A stretch of DNA of 64,000 nt from Oceanicola sp. 502str15 (GTDB lineage Bacteria > Pseudomonadota > Alphaproteobacteria > Rhodobacterales > Rhodobacteraceae). Of this stretch, positions 61,121 to 64,000 are shown piece by piece. The position numbers were made by a program, and so were the translations under genes. Within the stretch, counting starts at the first letter, position 1. Each line of letters starts with the position of its first letter. A model generated the notes under the pieces. The model ran no database searches and was not told where the DNA came from. It saw only the letters and a program-made list of their open reading frames with translations. Where the stretch lies: the NCBI RefSeq assembly GCF_024105635.1, contig NZ_WYDQ01000001.1, positions 2,666,001-2,730,000 of the forward strand, read 5' to 3'.

Positions 61121-61692
61121 CACCAGATCCCACCCTGAACCTGCCAGACCGCGAGACCCTGCCCGATGCCCTGCGCATCCTGCTCGCCGACTACCCGCGC
61201 GACACGTGGGAAGCCCACCCGCATTTTGCCGGGCTCGTCGAATTCTGGCTCGACCGCCACCTGATGTTCCGCAAGCTGCTGGGCCTGCTTAACACCGAAA
61301 CCCAGAGCCTGCTCGACGGCGCAGACCCGGCCCGCTTCGGCACCGCGCTGCCACGCTATGGCGGGATGCTGCTGCAACAGCTCCACGGCCACCACCAGAT
61401 CGAAGACCAGCACTACTTTCCGATTCTCCAGCAGAAGGCGCCGGGAATCGCGCGCGGGTTCGAGCTGATGGAGGCCGACCACGTGCAACTCGATCCGGCG
61501 CTGGCCGCGTTTGCCGACACCGCCAACGCGGCCCTCAGCAAGATCGCCGAAGGCGGCAATGCCAAGGACAGCGTCGCGCCCTTTGCCGCTTCGCTGGAAA
61601 GCCTCGGCAAGCTGCTCGACCGTCACCTGACGGACGAAGAAGAGCTGGTGGTGCCGGTCGTGCTCAAGCTCGGCCCCGACACCATCGGCTGA
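61117..61692 (+). CDS. hemerythrin-domain protein
   Basis: A 191-residue helical protein with hemerythrin-like iron ligands: HLMFRKLL region, LLQQLHGHHQIEDQHYFPIL, LMEADHVQLDP and LDRHLTDEEELVVPVVL. Probably a diiron oxygen, NO or ROS-related protein. Coupling with TrhO, an O2-dependent enzyme, suggests a functional link with oxygen; this is inference. Confidence 0.88.
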   Translation: MTPDPTLNLPDRETLPDALRILLADYPRDTWEAHPHFAGLVEFWLDRHLMFRKLLGLLNTETQSLLDGADPARFGTALPRYGGMLLQQLHGHHQIEDQHYFPILQQKAPGIARGFELMEADHVQLDPALAAFADTANAALSKIAEGGNAKDSVAPFAASLESLGKLLDRHLTDEEELVVPVVLKLGPDTIG

Positions 61693-61704
61693 GCGGCCCC
61701 CGGA

Positions 61705-62469
61705 TCAGCCGGTGAAACGCTCCCGCGCCGCAATCGCGCCCGCCCGCAGGATGGACGCATCGAGCGTCACGGCCACAAACACCGCGCCCGCCTCCTCGGC
61801 CTCCTTCTGGAAGGTCGGGTCCAGCGTCAGGATGCCGGGCGCCTTGCCCGCCGCCTTGATCCGCCGGATGCCATCGCAGATCGCCGCCTTCACCTCCGGG
61901 TGGGTCGGCTGACCGGCATAGCCCATCGAGGCGGCAAAATCCGCAGGGCCGATGAACACACCGTCAACGCCATCGACCGCCGCAATCTCGTCGGCCTGCT
62001 CCATCGCCTCAACCGTCTCGATCTGCACCAGAAGGCAGATCTCGCGCTCGGCGTTCTGGATGTAATCCTTCACCGCGCCATAGCGGCTGGCCCGGGTGGT
62101 GCCGCCCACGCCGCGCACGCCCTTGGGCGGGTAGCGCACGTGCTTCACCGCAAGCTCGGCCTCTTCCACGCTCTGCACATAGGGAATCAGCAGCGTCTGC
62201 GCGCCCTGATCGAGCAGGCGCTTGATCTCCAGCATGTCGTTCCAGCCGGGCCGTGCGATGGTGCTCACCGGGTAGCCACCGGCGGCCTGCATCAGTGGCA
62301 GGAGGCCCGGAATCGTCACCGGGGTGTGCTCGCTGTCGAGCAGGATCCAGTCGTACCCGGTGCCCGCAAGCAGCTCGACCACGCTCGGATCGGGGATCGT
62401 GTTCCAGATGCCAACCTGCAAGCGGCCCTCTGCGATTGCGGCCTTGAAGGCATTTTTCGGCATGTCCAT
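61705..62469 (-). CDS. HpcH/HpaI-family aldolase
   Basis: A 254-residue class II pyruvate aldolase: VGIWNTIPDPSVVELLAGTG, WILLDSEHTP, the catalytic QIETVEAMEQADEI with metal-binding Glu, and GVDGVFIGPADFAASMG. It cleaves 4-hydroxy-2-oxo acids into pyruvate and an aldehyde. GGGAGAG precedes the ATG at 62469. It might act on the product of the sugar-acid dehydratase at 12808-14589, but this is not shown by position. Confidence 0.9.
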   Translation of the reverse strand: MDMPKNAFKAAIAEGRLQVGIWNTIPDPSVVELLAGTGYDWILLDSEHTPVTIPGLLPLMQAAGGYPVSTIARPGWNDMLEIKRLLDQGAQTLLIPYVQSVEEAELAVKHVRYPPKGVRGVGGTTRASRYGAVKDYIQNAEREICLLVQIETVEAMEQADEIAAVDGVDGVFIGPADFAASMGYAGQPTHPEVKAAICDGIRRIKAAGKAPGILTLDPTFQKEAEEAGAVFVAVTLDASILRAGAIAARERFTG

Positions 62470-62619
62470 GGTTCTCTCCCTGCTCCGTCCGAGTGGACTA
62501 TCCGCGATCCGCCCGCCGATGCCAAGCCGATGTGACACCGGGATAAAATCGCCCACACTCCGCCACATTGACGCCCCGCGCCGCCGCTACGCCGGAGGCC
62601 CAATAAGAAAGGGTGCACA

Positions 62620-63573
62620 TTGTCGGAAAATCTCTTCTGGGCCTGGCACATGCCCTATCGCCTCATGCGCCTTCGTCGCCGCATCGTTGCATTTTCCGCC
62701 CTGCCGCTTCTGGGGGCCGCCGCTTCGGTTGCCCTGCATCCGGGCACCGCGCCGCTGGGTGATCCGCTGACCCTTGTGATCATCATGGCGCTCTGGACCG
62801 GGCTGGTGGTCTGGCACCACGCCACCTTTCCCGGCGGCTGGACAGAAGCGCTGCCGATGACCGTGATGTTCACCGCCCTGCTCGCCACCACCGGCGGGAT
62901 GGCGCTGCCAGCCGAGGGCCCGGCGCTGATGGACCCGCAGGTGCAATGGCAGATCCTGCGCTTTCTCCTGACCTTCCTTGCCGGCACCTTCCTGCTGGTC
63001 TGGCTCCTGCCCACGGCCCTTGTCGCCCTGCCCAACCGCACCTTCCGCACCCGCCACAGCACATGGGCCCCGGTCGCGCCCGAGCTGCTGGAGGCCGCCA
63101 TGGTCATGCGCCCCGGCGAGACCAAGGGGCACCACCGCTGCGGCCAGCCCGATGCAGACGGCTTCTTTCCGGTCTGGTTCACCGCCAACTTTCCCGATGA
63201 CGAAACCTTCGAGCCCTGCGAGCGCGAGATGGGCTATAAAGCCCGCGTGGTGGAAGAGGCCGACGGCGGCCTGCTCACGCAGTGCATCCTGCCCGAGAGC
63301 GGCTCCAGCTCCGTCGCACACCAGCGGTTCATCCCCGAGCAATGCGGCACGCGCTACGAGATTGAAGAGGTGCACGACAACTTCAACCACTTCACCCGGC
63401 TGCTCTTCTGGCTCGATGATGCGCAGGAAGACTATGTGACCGCCTTCGTCGACGAGATCGAAGGGCACCCGCCCCGCGCCATCAAGTTGCAGGTGCAGGA
63501 CATGTTGCTCTCCCGCCTCGCAGGCTGGATGGTGAGGAATGATCTCGCCGGGCCGAACGCGGGCAAAAACTAG
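62620..63573 (+). CDS. membrane protein with large soluble C-terminal domain
   Basis: A 317-residue protein with about four hydrophobic segments in the first 135 residues (LPLLGAAASVALHPG, LTLVIIMALWTGLVVWHHAT, MTVMFTALLATTGGMALP, FLLTFLAGTFLLVWLLPTAL). The hydrophilic domain has histidines and cysteines (GETKGHHRCGQPDADGFFPV; EPCEREMGYKA). I do not recognise the family. The start is TTG at 62620 with GAAAGGG upstream; an ATG at 62650 is possible. It is convergent with the methyltransferase and shares 4 bases. Confidence 0.65.
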   Translation: MSENLFWAWHMPYRLMRLRRRIVAFSALPLLGAAASVALHPGTAPLGDPLTLVIIMALWTGLVVWHHATFPGGWTEALPMTVMFTALLATTGGMALPAEGPALMDPQVQWQILRFLLTFLAGTFLLVWLLPTALVALPNRTFRTRHSTWAPVAPELLEAAMVMRPGETKGHHRCGQPDADGFFPVWFTANFPDDETFEPCEREMGYKARVVEEADGGLLTQCILPESGSSSVAHQRFIPEQCGTRYEIEEVHDNFNHFTRLLFWLDDAQEDYVTAFVDEIEGHPPRAIKLQVQDMLLSRLAGWMVRNDLAGPNAGKN

Positions 63574-64000
63574 GCCGCCCGCACCGCAAAACCGCGCTCC
63601 AGCGCAATCAGCCGCTCCTTGCGCCACAGCCCGCCGCCGTATCCGGTCAGGCTGCCATCGGCACCGATGACCCGGTGGCAGGGGATGATCAGCGCAAGCT
63701 GGTTGGCCCCGTTGGCCCGTGCCACGGCCCGCACCGCCTGCGGCCTGCCAATCGCCTCGGCCACCTGACTGTAGCTGCGGGTCTGCCCCGCCGGGATCTC
63801 GCGCAGCGCGGCCCAGACCGCGCGGGTGAACTCCGAGCCGTGCAGCGCCAGCGGCGTGCCGAACTCCGCGCTCTGCCCGGCAAAGTAGCGCCCCAGTTCC
63901 GCCGCCACCTGCTCGGTCGGGGCCGGGCGGCCAAAGCCGAGCGATCCCTTGGCCTGCGCGTGCAGCCGTTGCAGCTCTCGCGGCAGGGCCTTGCGCCCGA
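63570..64000 (-). CDS. methylated-DNA--protein-cysteine methyltransferase, partial (window edge)
   Basis: The C-terminal 143 residues of an Ogt/Ada-type protein continuing beyond 64000. The active site IIPCHRVIGADGSLTGYGGG and the HTH REIPAGQTRSYSQVAEAIG are intact. The frame is open to the window end (LQRLHAQAKGSLGFGRPAPT upstream), so it is longer than a start at 63908 would give. An N-terminal Ada-like regulatory domain cannot be excluded. It removes alkyl groups from O6-guanine. Confidence 0.92.
   Translation of the reverse strand, partial: GRKALPRELQRLHAQAKGSLGFGRPAPTEQVAAELGRYFAGQSAEFGTPLALHGSEFTRAVWAALREIPAGQTRSYSQVAEAIGRPQAVRAVARANGANQLALIIPCHRVIGADGSLTGYGGGLWRKERLIALERGFAVRAA

Overview
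The window looks like chromosomal DNA of a high-GC alphaproteobacterium of the Rhodobacteraceae (roseobacter/Rhodobacter group). Support comes from two alphaproteobacterial-type LexA boxes (GTTC-N7-GTTC), TTTGCAAA motifs in front of a propionyl-CoA synthetase, order-typical families (a DUF2794 protein, a Hint-domain protein, AzlC/AzlD, class III alcohol dehydrogenase with S-formylglutathione hydrolase), and small dispersed palindromes between genes. I see no rRNA, tRNA, CRISPR array, insertion sequence or prophage. About 64 protein genes fill most of the window, many joined by 4-base stop/start overlaps (ATGA, GTGA and, three times, TTGA).

Layout. 0-4.5 kb: LysR regulator and methyltransferase, glutathione-dependent formaldehyde dehydrogenase with a coupled secreted protein, an I78 inhibitor-like lipoprotein and a cytochrome c'. 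4.5-11.9 kb: imuB behind a perfect LexA box, a possible minus-strand small RNA, DUF2794, an MtfA-type peptidase, NlpC/P60 and leucyl aminopeptidase, and a beta-carbonic anhydrase. 12-16.9 kb: a dehydratase (IlvD/Edd) and SDR pair divergent from a secreted protein-azlC-azlD-rraA operon, with a 14-bp palindrome between them. 17-20.1 kb: dnaE2, apparently lacking its C-terminal OB domain and bracketed by ~67-bp direct repeats. 20.2-24.4 kb: yaiI, fghA, a tiny secreted protein behind three operator-like repeats, a TetR regulator, idi and a degenerate M48-like membrane protein. 24.5-30.7 kb: a SPOR protein and the salvage operon cdd-deoA-deoB-add-upp. 31-37 kb: maeB, a Hint protein and prpE. 37-40.4 kb: a hybrid histidine kinase and a LuxO-like sigma-54 regulator. 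40.5-48.5 kb: nadK, glyA, zapE, an MFS transporter, a Sel1-like protein and a HAD/cyclodeaminase/hydrolase operon. 48.6-55.3 kb: thiolase, two tandem paralogous envelope proteins, a UMF1 permease, mepA, a phytase-like esterase and a queuosine-precursor transporter. 55.3-64 kb: an arfB ribosome-rescue gene behind an unusual leader, an NAD-salvage operon pncA-arsH-pncB-tauE, an FMN reductase, trhO, hemerythrin, an HpcH/HpaI aldolase, a membrane protein and a partial O6-methylguanine methyltransferase.

Themes: DNA damage (imuB, dnaE2, methyltransferase), formaldehyde and C1 metabolism (adhC, fghA, glyA), nucleoside and NAD salvage, and propionate/C4 carbon flow (prpE, maeB, thiolase). The most unusual structure is the arfB leader: an 18-codon ORF whose Shine-Dalgarno region is complementary to about 16 nt of the 16S rRNA 3' end, followed by two hairpin/T-tract elements before the rescue factor. 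Next are the apparently dismantled SOS mutasome (no imuA beside imuB, shortened dnaE2 between repeats) and the multi-operator promoter of the 67-residue secreted protein next to a TetR gene.
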